Source of the DNA: RPQJ01 sp963700045
GTDB taxonomy: Bacteria > Pseudomonadota > Gammaproteobacteria > Steroidobacterales > Steroidobacteraceae
DNA length: 64,000 bases
Reading direction: 5' to 3'
Assembly: GCA_963700045.1 (NCBI GenBank)
Contig: CAVOWK010000029.1
Coordinates: 1-64,000, forward strand
The position numbers were made by a program, and so were the translations under genes. Below are positions 42,871 through 51,331 of this stretch, one piece after another (the first letter of the stretch is position 1; every line of letters starts with the position of its first letter). Under the pieces are notes generated by a model. That model made no database searches. It was not told the DNA's origin and saw only the letters and a list, made by a program, of their open reading frames with translations.

Positions 42871-44051
42871 CGCACGCACCGCAGGTCGGCATTCCTGCCA
42901 CCTACATGCGCGGCGGCACCAGCAAGGGTGTGTTCTTCCGCCTGCAGGACCTGCCCGTTGCTGCACAGATGCCGGGCGCGGCGCGCGATGCATTGCTGCT
43001 GCGCGTGATCGGCAGTCCGGATCCCTATGGCAAGCAGATCGACGGCATGGGTGGCGCGACCTCGAGCACGAGCAAGACGGTCATCGTGTCGAGGAGCACG
43101 CGCGCGGATCACGATGTCGATTACCTGTTCGGGCAGGTCTCGATCGACAAGCCATTCGTCGACTGGAGCGGCAACTGCGGCAATCTCTCGGCCGCGGTCG
43201 GTCCGTTTGCGATCAGCAACGGCCTGGTCGATGCGAGTCGCGTGCCCAGGGACGGTATTGCGATCGTGCGCATCTGGCAGGCCAACATCGGCAAGACCAT
43301 CGTCGCGCACGTGCCGATCACGAACGCTGCGGTGCAGGAGACGGGTGATTTCGAACTCGACGGCGTGACCTTCCCCGCCGCAGAAGTGCAGCTCGAGTTC
43401 ATGGATCCGGCCGCGGACGAAGAAGGCGCCGGCGGCTCGATGTTTCCGACGGGAAATCTCGTCGACGATCTGGAAGTGCCGGGCGTCGGCACGCTCAAGG
43501 CCACCATGATCAACGCCGGTATCCCGACGATTTTCGTCAACGCGGATGCGATCGGCTACACCGGCACCGAGCTGCAGGACGCGATCAACGGCGACGCCAA
43601 AGCGCTCGCCATGTTCGAGACCATTCGCGCGCACGGCGCGATGCGCATGGGCCTCATCCAGCACCTCGACGAAGCGGCCAGGAGGCAGCACACGCCGAAA
43701 GTGGCGTTTGTCGCGAAGCCGGCAGGCTACGTTTCATCCAGTGGCAAGCGCGTCGCTGCCGCCGACATCGACCTGCTGGTGCGGGCGCTGTCGATGGGCA
43801 AACTCCACCACGCGATGATGGGTACCGCTGCGGTCGCCATCGGTACCGCCGCCGCAATTCCCGGCACGTTGGTGAACCTGGCAGCTGGTGGCGGTGCACG
43901 CACGGCGGTGCGCTTCGGTCATCCTTCCGGCACGTTGCGCGTCGGCGCCGAAGCCACGCAGGTCGACGGCGAATGGAGCGTGACCAAGGCGATCATGAGC
44001 CGCAGTGCGCGGGTGCTGATGGAAGGGCGGGTGCGAGTCCCCGCAGCCTGA
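42867..44051 (+). CDS. prpF: 2-methylaconitate isomerase PrpF
   Basis: 394 aa, the normal family length, from the GTG at 42867 (VTHAPQVGIPATYMRGGTSKGVFFRLQDLP). Diaminopimelate-epimerase-like fold. Conserved blocks include the catalytic GNCGNLSAAVGPFAI, GMGGATSSTSKTVIVS and MFPTGN. It isomerises methylaconitate produced by AcnD so that aconitase can hydrate it. In the deposited sequence it is in frame with acnD as a 1280-codon fusion, which is probably an artefact. Its TGA overlaps the next ATG (TGATG). Confidence 0.93.
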   Translation: MTHAPQVGIPATYMRGGTSKGVFFRLQDLPVAAQMPGAARDALLLRVIGSPDPYGKQIDGMGGATSSTSKTVIVSRSTRADHDVDYLFGQVSIDKPFVDWSGNCGNLSAAVGPFAISNGLVDASRVPRDGIAIVRIWQANIGKTIVAHVPITNAAVQETGDFELDGVTFPAAEVQLEFMDPAADEEGAGGSMFPTGNLVDDLEVPGVGTLKATMINAGIPTIFVNADAIGYTGTELQDAINGDAKALAMFETIRAHGAMRMGLIQHLDEAARRQHTPKVAFVAKPAGYVSSSGKRVAAADIDLLVRALSMGKLHHAMMGTAAVAIGTAAAIPGTLVNLAAGGGARTAVRFGHPSGTLRVGAEATQVDGEWSVTKAIMSRSARVLMEGRVRVPAA

Positions 44052-45022
44052 TGGGAATGGCCGCGCACGATCACGCGCCGCGCGTCATCGCAGAAGCCGC
44101 GTACGAAGTTGCATTCCTGGCGGTCATGGACTCGCTGGCGTGCGCGTTCAAGGCGCTGCAGGATCCCGAGTGCACGAGGCTGCTCGGTGCGCTCGTGCCC
44201 GGCGCGACGATGGCGTTCGGGGCACGCGTTCCCGGCACGTCGTATCAACTCGATCCCGTCCAGGCAGCGTTCAACATCGGGACGACGGTCAGCTGGCTGC
44301 AGGCGAACGACCCCGCGCTGGCAACGGCGTCCGGGCACCTGGCCGATAACCTCGGCGCGATTGTCGCCGTAGCCGACTACCGCGCGCGTAAAGCGATCGC
44401 CGAAGGCGACAGCCCGCCGCAGGTGCGCGACCTGTTCGGCGCCTTGATCCACGCACATGACTTCGCATCACTCGAGTGGGCTCGATCGGTCCGCGGAAGC
44501 GAGGCCGTGACCGGAGGCAACCGCACGCCTGCAAGCGGAGCAGCGCGCTGTGCACTGACCCGACTCGCGTCTGCGGCAACCGCAGCCACCCTGTTGGGTG
44601 GAACGCGGGATCAGGTTGCCGCCGCGGTCTTGATCGCACGCACCGAAATGCCTGCAACCGGGCACCCCGGCGCGGCACCCGACCTTGACGGGCATGAGCG
44701 CTGGCGCATCGGCGATGCCACCAGCCGCGGTGTGCGCCTCGCGCTCGTCGCCCTGGCCGGGCAGACAGGACCCCGATCGCCTGCACTGCCGAGTGACAAG
44801 GCCACTTGGCAGCTTGCCGTGACGGCCGAGCTCGACCACACCTGGCAGGCCGTGGCAGCAACACCAGCCGTCGCCGACCGTGTCCGCGACCGGTTTGCCA
44901 CCTGCGTGGCTACCCACTTCCCGGCGGTGCAGGCCGGCAAGCTGGCCGCGATGTTCGCGGACCGGGCAAAGCTCGAAGCCTTGCCCATCAACGAGTTAGT
45001 GTCGATGACGGTCCGTAACTGA
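44051..45022 (+). CDS. Shrunken PrpD/MmgE-like protein
   Basis: 323 aa against about 480 for normal PrpD. Residues 1–130 align by eye with the PrpD N-terminus (DSLACAFKALQDPECTRLLGALVPG, ARVPGTSYQLDPVQAAFNIGTTVSWL, GHLADNLGAIVAVADY). TAATLLGGTRDQVAAAV and WRIGDATSRGVRLALVALAG are further PrpD motifs. The C-terminus (FATCVATHFPAVQAGKLAAMFADRAKLEALPINELV) matches the PrpD C-terminal helix. About 150 residues of the lower domain between them are missing, without any frameshift. It may be an inactive accessory protein or an eroded paralog made redundant by AcnD–PrpF. Coupled to prpF by TGATG. Confidence 0.7.
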   Translation: MGMAAHDHAPRVIAEAAYEVAFLAVMDSLACAFKALQDPECTRLLGALVPGATMAFGARVPGTSYQLDPVQAAFNIGTTVSWLQANDPALATASGHLADNLGAIVAVADYRARKAIAEGDSPPQVRDLFGALIHAHDFASLEWARSVRGSEAVTGGNRTPASGAARCALTRLASAATAATLLGGTRDQVAAAVLIARTEMPATGHPGAAPDLDGHERWRIGDATSRGVRLALVALAGQTGPRSPALPSDKATWQLAVTAELDHTWQAVAATPAVADRVRDRFATCVATHFPAVQAGKLAAMFADRAKLEALPINELVSMTVRN

Positions 45023-45040
45023 AGGCCGGCGCAACGGCCT
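45023..45040 (+). terminator. Short hairpin after the prp operon
   Basis: AGGCCG-gcgcaa-CGGCCT begins on the base after the PrpD-like stop. It is a 6-bp GC stem without a T-tract; weak evidence for termination. Confidence 0.3.
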
Positions 45041-45091
45041 ACCCGACATCGCCCGCGACCCGCACCTCCTTGCAGGTCAGTGCCATCTGAC

Positions 45092-45133
45092 TTGGTGATG
45101 TAGTTGACTACATCACCAATTTCCCCCTACGAT
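45092..45133 (+). promoter_or_regulatory. 28-bp perfect palindrome over the promoter of the ABC/M1 operon
   Basis: Arms 45092–45104 (TTGGTGATGTAGT) and 45107–45119 (ACTACATCACCAA) are perfect complements around a 2-nt centre. A -35 TTGACT (45104–45109) lies at the centre and a -10 TACGAT (45128–45133) 18 nt further. A repressor bound here would block the polymerase. The TGTAGT/ACTACA half-sites recall BlaI/MecI- or YtrA-like operators; no such regulator gene is in the window. Confidence 0.7.
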
Positions 45134-45180
45134 GCCTCCAGTCAAAGGCCGGCCCAGACCCGGTCCGGGAGGGATCCACC

Positions 45181-46062
45181 ATGCTTCGCATCGACAACCT
45201 GACCCACGTCTACCCCAACGGCACGCGCGCGCTCGACGACGTCACGCTGCAGATCCCGCGCGGGATGTTCGGCCTGCTGGGTCCCAACGGTGCGGGCAAA
45301 TCCTCGCTGATGCGCTGCATTGCGACGCTGCAGATCCCGACCCAGGGCGCAATCCGTTTCGGCGAGATCGACCTGCTTGCGGACCCCGATGCGCTGCGCC
45401 GCACCCTCGGCTACCTGCCGCAGGACTTCGGCGTGTACCCGCGCGTCACCGCGCTCGACATGCTCGATCACCTCGCGGTGCTGAAAGGTTTTCCCAACGC
45501 CAGGGAGCGTCGCGAAACCGTCGATGCCCTGCTGCAGCAGGTCAACCTCTGGGAGGTGCGCAAGAAAGCGCTCGCCGGGTTCTCCGGCGGCATGCGCCAG
45601 CGGTTTGGCATCGCGCAAGCGCTGCTCGGGCAGCCGCAGCTGATCATCGTCGACGAGCCGACGGCCGGTCTCGACCCCGAGGAGCGCAACCGCTTCCTGA
45701 ACCTGCTGGCCGAGATCGGCGAGAACGTGGTCGTGATCCTCTCGACGCACATCGTCGAAGACGTCGCGGATCTATGCCAGAACATGGCGATCATTGCCAG
45801 CGGCCGGATCGTGAAAACGGGTGCGCCGCGCGAATTGATCGCATCGATGGCAGGCCGCGTCTGGCGCAAGACCATCGCCAGGAACGAACTCGACGCGCAT
45901 CGCCGCGACCATGAAGTGATCGCCACGCGGCTCTTCGGCGGACGCACCGTCATCCACGTGCTCGCCGATGCAAATCCCGGCGCCGGCTTCGAGCCGATGC
46001 AGGGCGGACTCGAAGACGTGTACTTCTCGACCCTGGCCGGCACACGCCGCAAAGCGGCCTGA
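45181..46062 (+). CDS. ABC transporter ATP-binding protein
   Basis: 293 aa. Walker A LGPNGAGKSSL near 35–42, Q-loop YLPQDFGVYP, signature FSGGMRQRFGIAQALL and Walker B LIIVDEPTAGLDP are all intact, with the switch His in STHIVED. It belongs to the CcmA/NatA-like exporters paired with ABC-2 permeases. It follows the 28-bp palindrome and precedes the permease–peptidase gene by 9 nt, so the two form one exporter. Confidence 0.93.
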   Translation: MLRIDNLTHVYPNGTRALDDVTLQIPRGMFGLLGPNGAGKSSLMRCIATLQIPTQGAIRFGEIDLLADPDALRRTLGYLPQDFGVYPRVTALDMLDHLAVLKGFPNARERRETVDALLQQVNLWEVRKKALAGFSGGMRQRFGIAQALLGQPQLIIVDEPTAGLDPEERNRFLNLLAEIGENVVVILSTHIVEDVADLCQNMAIIASGRIVKTGAPRELIASMAGRVWRKTIARNELDAHRRDHEVIATRLFGGRTVIHVLADANPGAGFEPMQGGLEDVYFSTLAGTRRKAA

Positions 46063-46071
46063 GGCGAGACC

Positions 46072-49000
46072 ATGTTCAAGTCGGTCGCTGCGTTCGAGCT
46101 GCGCTACCAGCTCAAATCACCCGCATTCTGGGTAACGTTCGCCATCTTCCTGCTGCTCACGTTCGGCGCCGTTGCGTCCGACAACGTGCACATCGGTTCG
46201 GGCGGCAACGTCTGGAAGAACTCGCCCTTCGCCATCGCGCAGACGCTCATGATCATGACCGTCTTCTCGATCTTCATCCTGACCGCGTTCGTCGCCAACG
46301 TCGTGGTGCGTGACGACGAGACCGGATTCGGCCCGATCATCCATTCGACGCGTCTCTCACGCTTCGACTACCTGTTCGGCCGGTTCTCGGGCGCATTTCT
46401 CGCGGGCTGCCTGCTGTTCCTGAGCGCGCCGCTCGGCATGATCATCGGCGCCGCGATGCCATGGCTGGATCCCGAGGTGCTCGGGCCATTCAACCCGTGG
46501 CACTACCTCTACGTCTACCTGCTCCTCTGCGTGCCGACGCTGTTCGTCACGGGCGCGGGATTCTTCGCCATCGCGACCGCCACGCGTTCCATGATGTGGA
46601 CGTACGTCGGCGTCATCGTGTTCCTGGTGCTCTACCTCGTTGCGACGAGCTTCCTGTCGCGCCCCGAGTTCATCAACACTGTCGCGCTGGTCGATCCGTT
46701 CGGACTCGGCGCTTACGACCAGGCCACCCGCTACTGGACGGCTGCCGAGCGCAACACGCAGATCCCCGACTTCGCCGGGTACATCCTCTGGAACCGCGTG
46801 CTGTGGGTGGGCATCGCGTTTGCGCTGCTCGGCCTGGCCTGGGCGATCCATTCGCGTGCGGCAAAAGGCAGTCGAATCGCGGCGGGCAAGGCACCCGACA
46901 GGATCGACGACGAGCGTCCGGTGCATGCGGTCGGTACCGCATTGGTGCCGGCCGTGCAGGCGAAGCGTTCCAGCAATGCGGGCTGGAGCCAGCTCTGGGC
47001 ACTTGCCAGGTTCGATGTCGCCGCCGCCATCCGCAGTCCGGCCTTCATCGTGCTGCTCGGCATCGGCTTCGTGAACTCGCTCGGTTCGCTCTGGTATGCA
47101 GACGAGTTCTACGGCAACACGATCCATCCCGTCACGCGGGTGATGATCGAAGCGCTGCAGGGCGCGTTCACGATCATCCCGCTGATCATCGCGATCTATT
47201 ACGCGGGCGAGCTCGTCTGGCGCGATCGCGATCGCCGCATGCACGAAATCGTGGATTCGACGCCGGCGCCGGACTGGGCTTTCGTCGTGCCGAAAATCCT
47301 GGCCATTTCGATCGTGCTGTTCTCGACGCTCGCGGTGAGCGTGCTCGCAGCCGTTGCCGTGCAGGCGCTCAAGGGCCACTTCGACTTCGAGGCGGCCAAG
47401 TACCTCGCGTGGTACCTGCTGCCGACGACGGTCAACGTGGTGCTGTTCGCGGTGCTCGCGATCTTCATGCAGACGGTGGTCCCGCACAAGACCTTCGGCT
47501 GGATGCTGATGCTGCTGTTCGTGGTCGCACAGATCACGCTCGACCGCCTCGGCTTCGAGCACAACCTGTACCAGTACGCCGGCACGCCGGGCACGCCGCT
47601 CTCCGACATGAACGGGCAAGGTGATTTCGGCCGCACTGCATGGTGGTTCCAGGCCTACTGGTCAGCCGCGGCTGTCCTGCTTGCCGTGTTCGCCTACGCT
47701 CTCTGGCGTCGCGGCATCGGTGCGCCGCTCAAGACCCGAGTCGCGCATCTGCCGCGCAAGCTCAGGGGCACGCCCGGGCTCGTCGCCGCGGCAGCGTTCG
47801 TGACCATGGGCGTTCTTGGCGGCTGGATCTACTACAACACCAACGTCCTGAACGACTACACGACGAGACTGAGCCGTGAGCGTGAGCAGGCCGATTATGA
47901 GAAAGCCCTGATCGGCTATGAGTCCGTGCCGCAGCCGCGCATCACCGACGTCAAGCTCGCCGTGGACCTGTATCCCAGCGAGCCGCGCGCGGTGACTCGC
48001 GGCAGTTACGTCGTCCAGAACCGAACCGGCAAGCCGCTCGACCAGGTGCACGTGCGCTGGATCAAGCCGCTGCAGATGACGAAGCTCGACGTGGAAGGCG
48101 CGCAGCTCGAGACCGAGCACGTCGACCAGGATTACCGGATCTACCGCTTCGAGCGCCCGCTGGCGCCGCTCGAGACGCGCACGATCAGGTTCGAGACGTT
48201 GCGGGAACAAACAGGCTTCCGCAATTCCGAGAACGAGCGTCGCATCGTCGACAACGGCACCTTCCTCGACAACACCGAGATCGCGCCGATGCTCGGCATG
48301 GACCGCAACGGTGTGCTGCAGGACCGGGCCACGCGCCGCAGGTACGGACTGCCGCCGGAACTGCGCCCCGCGAAGCTCGAGGACGAAAGCGCGCGCAACT
48401 TCAACGGGCTGCGGCACGACAGCGACTGGGTGAATTCCGACATCACGGTGTCCACCACGGCCGACCAGATTGCGATCGCGCCCGGGTATCGAGAGTCCGA
48501 CACCGTCACGAACGGCCGCCGCACGACGCGCTATCGCAGCGACGCGCCGATCAACAACTTCTTCTCGGTGCAGTCGGCGCGGTATGAAGTCGCGAAGGAT
48601 CGCTGGCAGGACGTCGAGCTCACCGTGTATCACGACCCGGCGCATGCCTATAACGTGCCGCGCATGAACACGGCGATGAAGGCGTCGCTCGACTACTTCA
48701 CCAGCCACTTCAGCCCGTTTCAGTTCCGCCAGGTGCGCATCCTCGAGTTCCCGAACTACGCGCAGTTCGCGCAGTCGTTCGCGAATACGATCCCCTACTC
48801 TGAAGGCATCGGCTTCATAGCGGACTACCGCGACTCCGAGAAGATCGACATGGTCACCTACGTCACGGCGCACGAAGTCGGGCACCAGTGGTGGGGCCAC
48901 CAGGTCATCAGCGCCGATCAGCAGGGCGGTACCTTCATCGTCGAGTCACTGGCGCAGTATTCCGCGCTGATGGTGATGGAGCAGATGTACGGGCCGGAGC

Positions 49001-49689
49001 AGATCCGCAGGTTCCTGAAGTTCGAACTCGACAAGTACCTGCGTTCTCGCGGCGGCGAAGTGCTCGAGGAACTGCCCCTGACGCGTGTCGAGAACCAGCC
49101 CTACATCCATTACCAGAAGGGCGGTCTCGCGCTGTACCTGCTCAAGGACCAGATCGGCGCCGACAAGGTCAACGCGGCATTGCGCGGACTGCTCGCGGAG
49201 TTCGCGTTCAAGTCGGCGCCGTACGCCAACTCGACCGACCTGATCCGTCGGTTTCGCGAGGTCGCCGGCCCCGAGCATCAGCAGCTGATCACCGACCTGT
49301 TCGAGAGGATCACGCTCTACGACGTGAAAGTGACGGACGCGAAAGCGAAGCGCCGGGCCGATGGCCGCTGGGACGTCACGCTCGAGGTGGACGCGCGCAA
49401 GCTCTATGCCGACGGCAAGGGCAAGGAGACCGAGGCGCCGTTGGATGAAGTATTCGACGTCGGTGCATTCACGGTCGAGCCGGGCCGCAAGGGCTACGAC
49501 AAGTCCAGCGTGCTGGCCGTCAAGCGGACGCGCGTCCACAGCGGCAAACAGACGCTGACGATCGTGACGGACAAGGAGCCGAATTTCGTGGGCGTCGATC
49601 CGTTCAACAAGTGGATCGATCGCAACTCGGACGACAACGTCAAGGAAGCGACCAAGGCGGAGTCGCTCGCGGCTGTCTCGCGTCTGTAG
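46072..49689 (+). CDS. ABC-2 permease fused to an M1-family metallopeptidase domain
   Basis: 1205 aa. About 13 membrane helices fill residues 20–600: two ABC-2-like sets starting FELRYQLKSPAFW and ARFDVAAAIRSPAFI, then one more helix (LVAAAAFVTMGVLGGWIYY). The remaining 600 residues form an M1 aminopeptidase-like region predicted periplasmic, with zinc motif HEVGHQWWG (H934, E935, H938) and a third-ligand glutamate near 958 (FIVESLAQYS). Aminopeptidase substrate motif GxMEN is not obvious. Such permease–peptidase fusions occur in several Gram-negative genomes but remain poorly characterised. The substrate may be a peptide exported and trimmed, or membrane proteins under stress. Confidence 0.85.
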   Translation: MFKSVAAFELRYQLKSPAFWVTFAIFLLLTFGAVASDNVHIGSGGNVWKNSPFAIAQTLMIMTVFSIFILTAFVANVVVRDDETGFGPIIHSTRLSRFDYLFGRFSGAFLAGCLLFLSAPLGMIIGAAMPWLDPEVLGPFNPWHYLYVYLLLCVPTLFVTGAGFFAIATATRSMMWTYVGVIVFLVLYLVATSFLSRPEFINTVALVDPFGLGAYDQATRYWTAAERNTQIPDFAGYILWNRVLWVGIAFALLGLAWAIHSRAAKGSRIAAGKAPDRIDDERPVHAVGTALVPAVQAKRSSNAGWSQLWALARFDVAAAIRSPAFIVLLGIGFVNSLGSLWYADEFYGNTIHPVTRVMIEALQGAFTIIPLIIAIYYAGELVWRDRDRRMHEIVDSTPAPDWAFVVPKILAISIVLFSTLAVSVLAAVAVQALKGHFDFEAAKYLAWYLLPTTVNVVLFAVLAIFMQTVVPHKTFGWMLMLLFVVAQITLDRLGFEHNLYQYAGTPGTPLSDMNGQGDFGRTAWWFQAYWSAAAVLLAVFAYALWRRGIGAPLKTRVAHLPRKLRGTPGLVAAAAFVTMGVLGGWIYYNTNVLNDYTTRLSREREQADYEKALIGYESVPQPRITDVKLAVDLYPSEPRAVTRGSYVVQNRTGKPLDQVHVRWIKPLQMTKLDVEGAQLETEHVDQDYRIYRFERPLAPLETRTIRFETLREQTGFRNSENERRIVDNGTFLDNTEIAPMLGMDRNGVLQDRATRRRYGLPPELRPAKLEDESARNFNGLRHDSDWVNSDITVSTTADQIAIAPGYRESDTVTNGRRTTRYRSDAPINNFFSVQSARYEVAKDRWQDVELTVYHDPAHAYNVPRMNTAMKASLDYFTSHFSPFQFRQVRILEFPNYAQFAQSFANTIPYSEGIGFIADYRDSEKIDMVTYVTAHEVGHQWWGHQVISADQQGGTFIVESLAQYSALMVMEQMYGPEQIRRFLKFELDKYLRSRGGEVLEELPLTRVENQPYIHYQKGGLALYLLKDQIGADKVNAALRGLLAEFAFKSAPYANSTDLIRRFREVAGPEHQQLITDLFERITLYDVKVTDAKAKRRADGRWDVTLEVDARKLYADGKGKETEAPLDEVFDVGAFTVEPGRKGYDKSSVLAVKRTRVHSGKQTLTIVTDKEPNFVGVDPFNKWIDRNSDDNVKEATKAESLAAVSRL

Positions 49690-49762
49690 CGCCGGTCGGA
49701 CGCTTCCGCCCCCGCTCCGCCAGCAGGAGGGCCGGGGTCGGGGACCGGTGTATCCTGCGCTG

Positions 49763-50407
49763 ATGACAGACCTCATCGAAGGGGCCCGCGGCCTCGGCGT
49801 CGAACTCGACGCAGCGCAGTGCGCGAAACTGATCCAGCACCTCGACCTGCTCGACGACTGGAACACGCGCATGAACCTCACGGCCATCCGCGAACGGCCG
49901 GCGCAGGTCACGAAGCACATTCTCGACAGCCTGACGCTGGTGCCGTGGCTGCGTGGCAAGCGTGTCGCGGACATCGGCAGCGGCGCCGGCTTCCCCGGCA
50001 TTCCGCTCGCGATCGTCGTGCCCGGCGTGCATTTCGTGCTGGTCGAATCGATCGGCAAGAAGTGCCGCTTCCTCGAGCACGTCCGCGATACGCTCGGGCT
50101 GACCAACGTCGAGGTCGCGCAGGCGCGGGCCGAGGCCTACGAGCCCTCAGCGCGCTTCGACACGGTGATCGCGCGCGCGGTCGGCCAGCTTGCGGACCTG
50201 GTCAAGAATGCGGGCGGACTCGTGGCCGGCGGCGGTCGCCTGCTGGCGATGAAGGGCCGCTATCCGACCGACGAGCTGGCCAAGGGCTTCAGCGGCTGGA
50301 AGGTCGTGGCCGTGCACAAGCTGCACGTGCCCGGACTGGACGAGGAGCGGCACCTCGTCGAACTCGCCCATTCCCACGAAAAGGTCCCGCTCTCGCGCCC
50401 GCTTTAG
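49763..50407 (+). CDS. rsmG: 16S rRNA (guanine-527-N7)-methyltransferase
   Basis: 214 aa. The start MTDLIEGARGLGVELDAAQ matches the family. WNTRMNLTAIRERPAQVTKHILDSLTLVPWL and the SAM-binding VADIGSGAGFPGIPLAIVVPG are diagnostic, followed by VESIGKKCRFLEHV and ARAVGQLADLV. It methylates G527 of 16S rRNA (streptomycin-site region). First of the rsmG–parA–parB cluster. Confidence 0.96.
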   Translation: MTDLIEGARGLGVELDAAQCAKLIQHLDLLDDWNTRMNLTAIRERPAQVTKHILDSLTLVPWLRGKRVADIGSGAGFPGIPLAIVVPGVHFVLVESIGKKCRFLEHVRDTLGLTNVEVAQARAEAYEPSARFDTVIARAVGQLADLVKNAGGLVAGGGRLLAMKGRYPTDELAKGFSGWKVVAVHKLHVPGLDEERHLVELAHSHEKVPLSRPL

Positions 50408-50465
50408 CCGGAGAGGGCGGGGGTGAGGGCCTACCCCCTCCGCCTCCTGTATCCTTACCCGTTCC

Positions 50466-51269
50466 ATGAAACGGGTCATCGCAGTCGCGAACCAGAAAGG
50501 CGGGGTCGGCAAGACGACGACCTCCGTCAACCTCGCTGCGTCGCTTGCCGCGACACAACGCAAGGTGCTGCTGATCGATTGCGATCCGCAGGGCAACGCC
50601 ACGATGGGTTGCGGGGTCGACAAGGCCAGTCTCGAGCGGTCGACGACCGACGTGCTGCTCGGCGACTGCGAACTGGCGGCTGCGCTCGTGCCCGTCGATC
50701 CCGGCAATTTCACCCTGCTGCCCGGCAACCAGGACCTGGTCGCCGCGGAAGTGCAGCTGATGGGCATGATCGGCCGCGAGCTGCGGCTGCGGAATGCGCT
50801 GAAGCCGGTCCGCGACCACTACGACGTCATCATCATCGATTGCCCGCCGGCGCTGAACCTGCTGACACTCAACGCGCTGGTCGCGGCCGACAGCGTGCTC
50901 GTGCCGATGCAGTGCGAGTACTACGCGCTCGAAGGCCTTTCGTCGCTGATGAACACGATCGAGCAGATCCGTGCGAGCGTGAATCCCGACCTCGGACTCG
51001 AAGGCATCCTGCGCACGATGTACGACCCGCGCAACAACCTTTCGAATGAAGTGTCGGGCCAGCTGCTGATGCATTTCGGCGACAAGGTCTTCCGCACGGT
51101 GATCCCGCGCAACGTGCGGCTGGCGGAAGCGCCTAGTTTCGGCAAGGCCGTGCTGTTCCACGACAAGGATTCGCGCGGCGCGCTTGCGTACCTCGCGCTC
51201 GCCGGCGAGATGATTCGTCGCGAAGAAGAAGCGCTGGCCGGACCCGTCACGGAGCCCGAAGAAGAGTAA
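50466..51269 (+). CDS. parA: Chromosome-partitioning ATPase ParA (Soj)
   Basis: 267 aa. Deviant Walker A KGGVGKTTTSVNLA, Walker A' LIDCDPQGNAT and Walker B VIIIDCPPAL are present; short N-terminus as in chromosomal Soj types. ATP-dimers bind DNA nonspecifically and pull ParB–parS complexes. The stop abuts a 23-bp hairpin repeat, and parB lies 0.7 kb beyond an intervening minus-strand gene, so parA and parB are not a simple bicistron here. Confidence 0.96.
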   Translation: MKRVIAVANQKGGVGKTTTSVNLAASLAATQRKVLLIDCDPQGNATMGCGVDKASLERSTTDVLLGDCELAAALVPVDPGNFTLLPGNQDLVAAEVQLMGMIGRELRLRNALKPVRDHYDVIIIDCPPALNLLTLNALVAADSVLVPMQCEYYALEGLSSLMNTIEQIRASVNPDLGLEGILRTMYDPRNNLSNEVSGQLLMHFGDKVFRTVIPRNVRLAEAPSFGKAVLFHDKDSRGALAYLALAGEMIRREEEALAGPVTEPEEE

Positions 51270-51324
51270 GGAAACAGGGGACGCTCGCCTATCTCCGAGA
51301 AATAGGCGAGCGTCCCCTGTTTCC
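51270..51324. repeat. Perfect 23-bp inverted repeat between parA and the PagL-like gene
   Basis: Arms 51270–51292 and 51302–51324 are perfect complements with a 9-nt loop. The left arm begins on the base after the parA stop (TAA then GGAAACAGGGGACG…); the right arm ends 8 nt before the stop of the minus-strand PagL-like gene. It can act as a bidirectional terminator. A GTTTCC extension follows. The GGGGAC core recalls the 5440–5460 repeat. Confidence 0.6.
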
Positions 51325-51331
51325 CTGTTTC

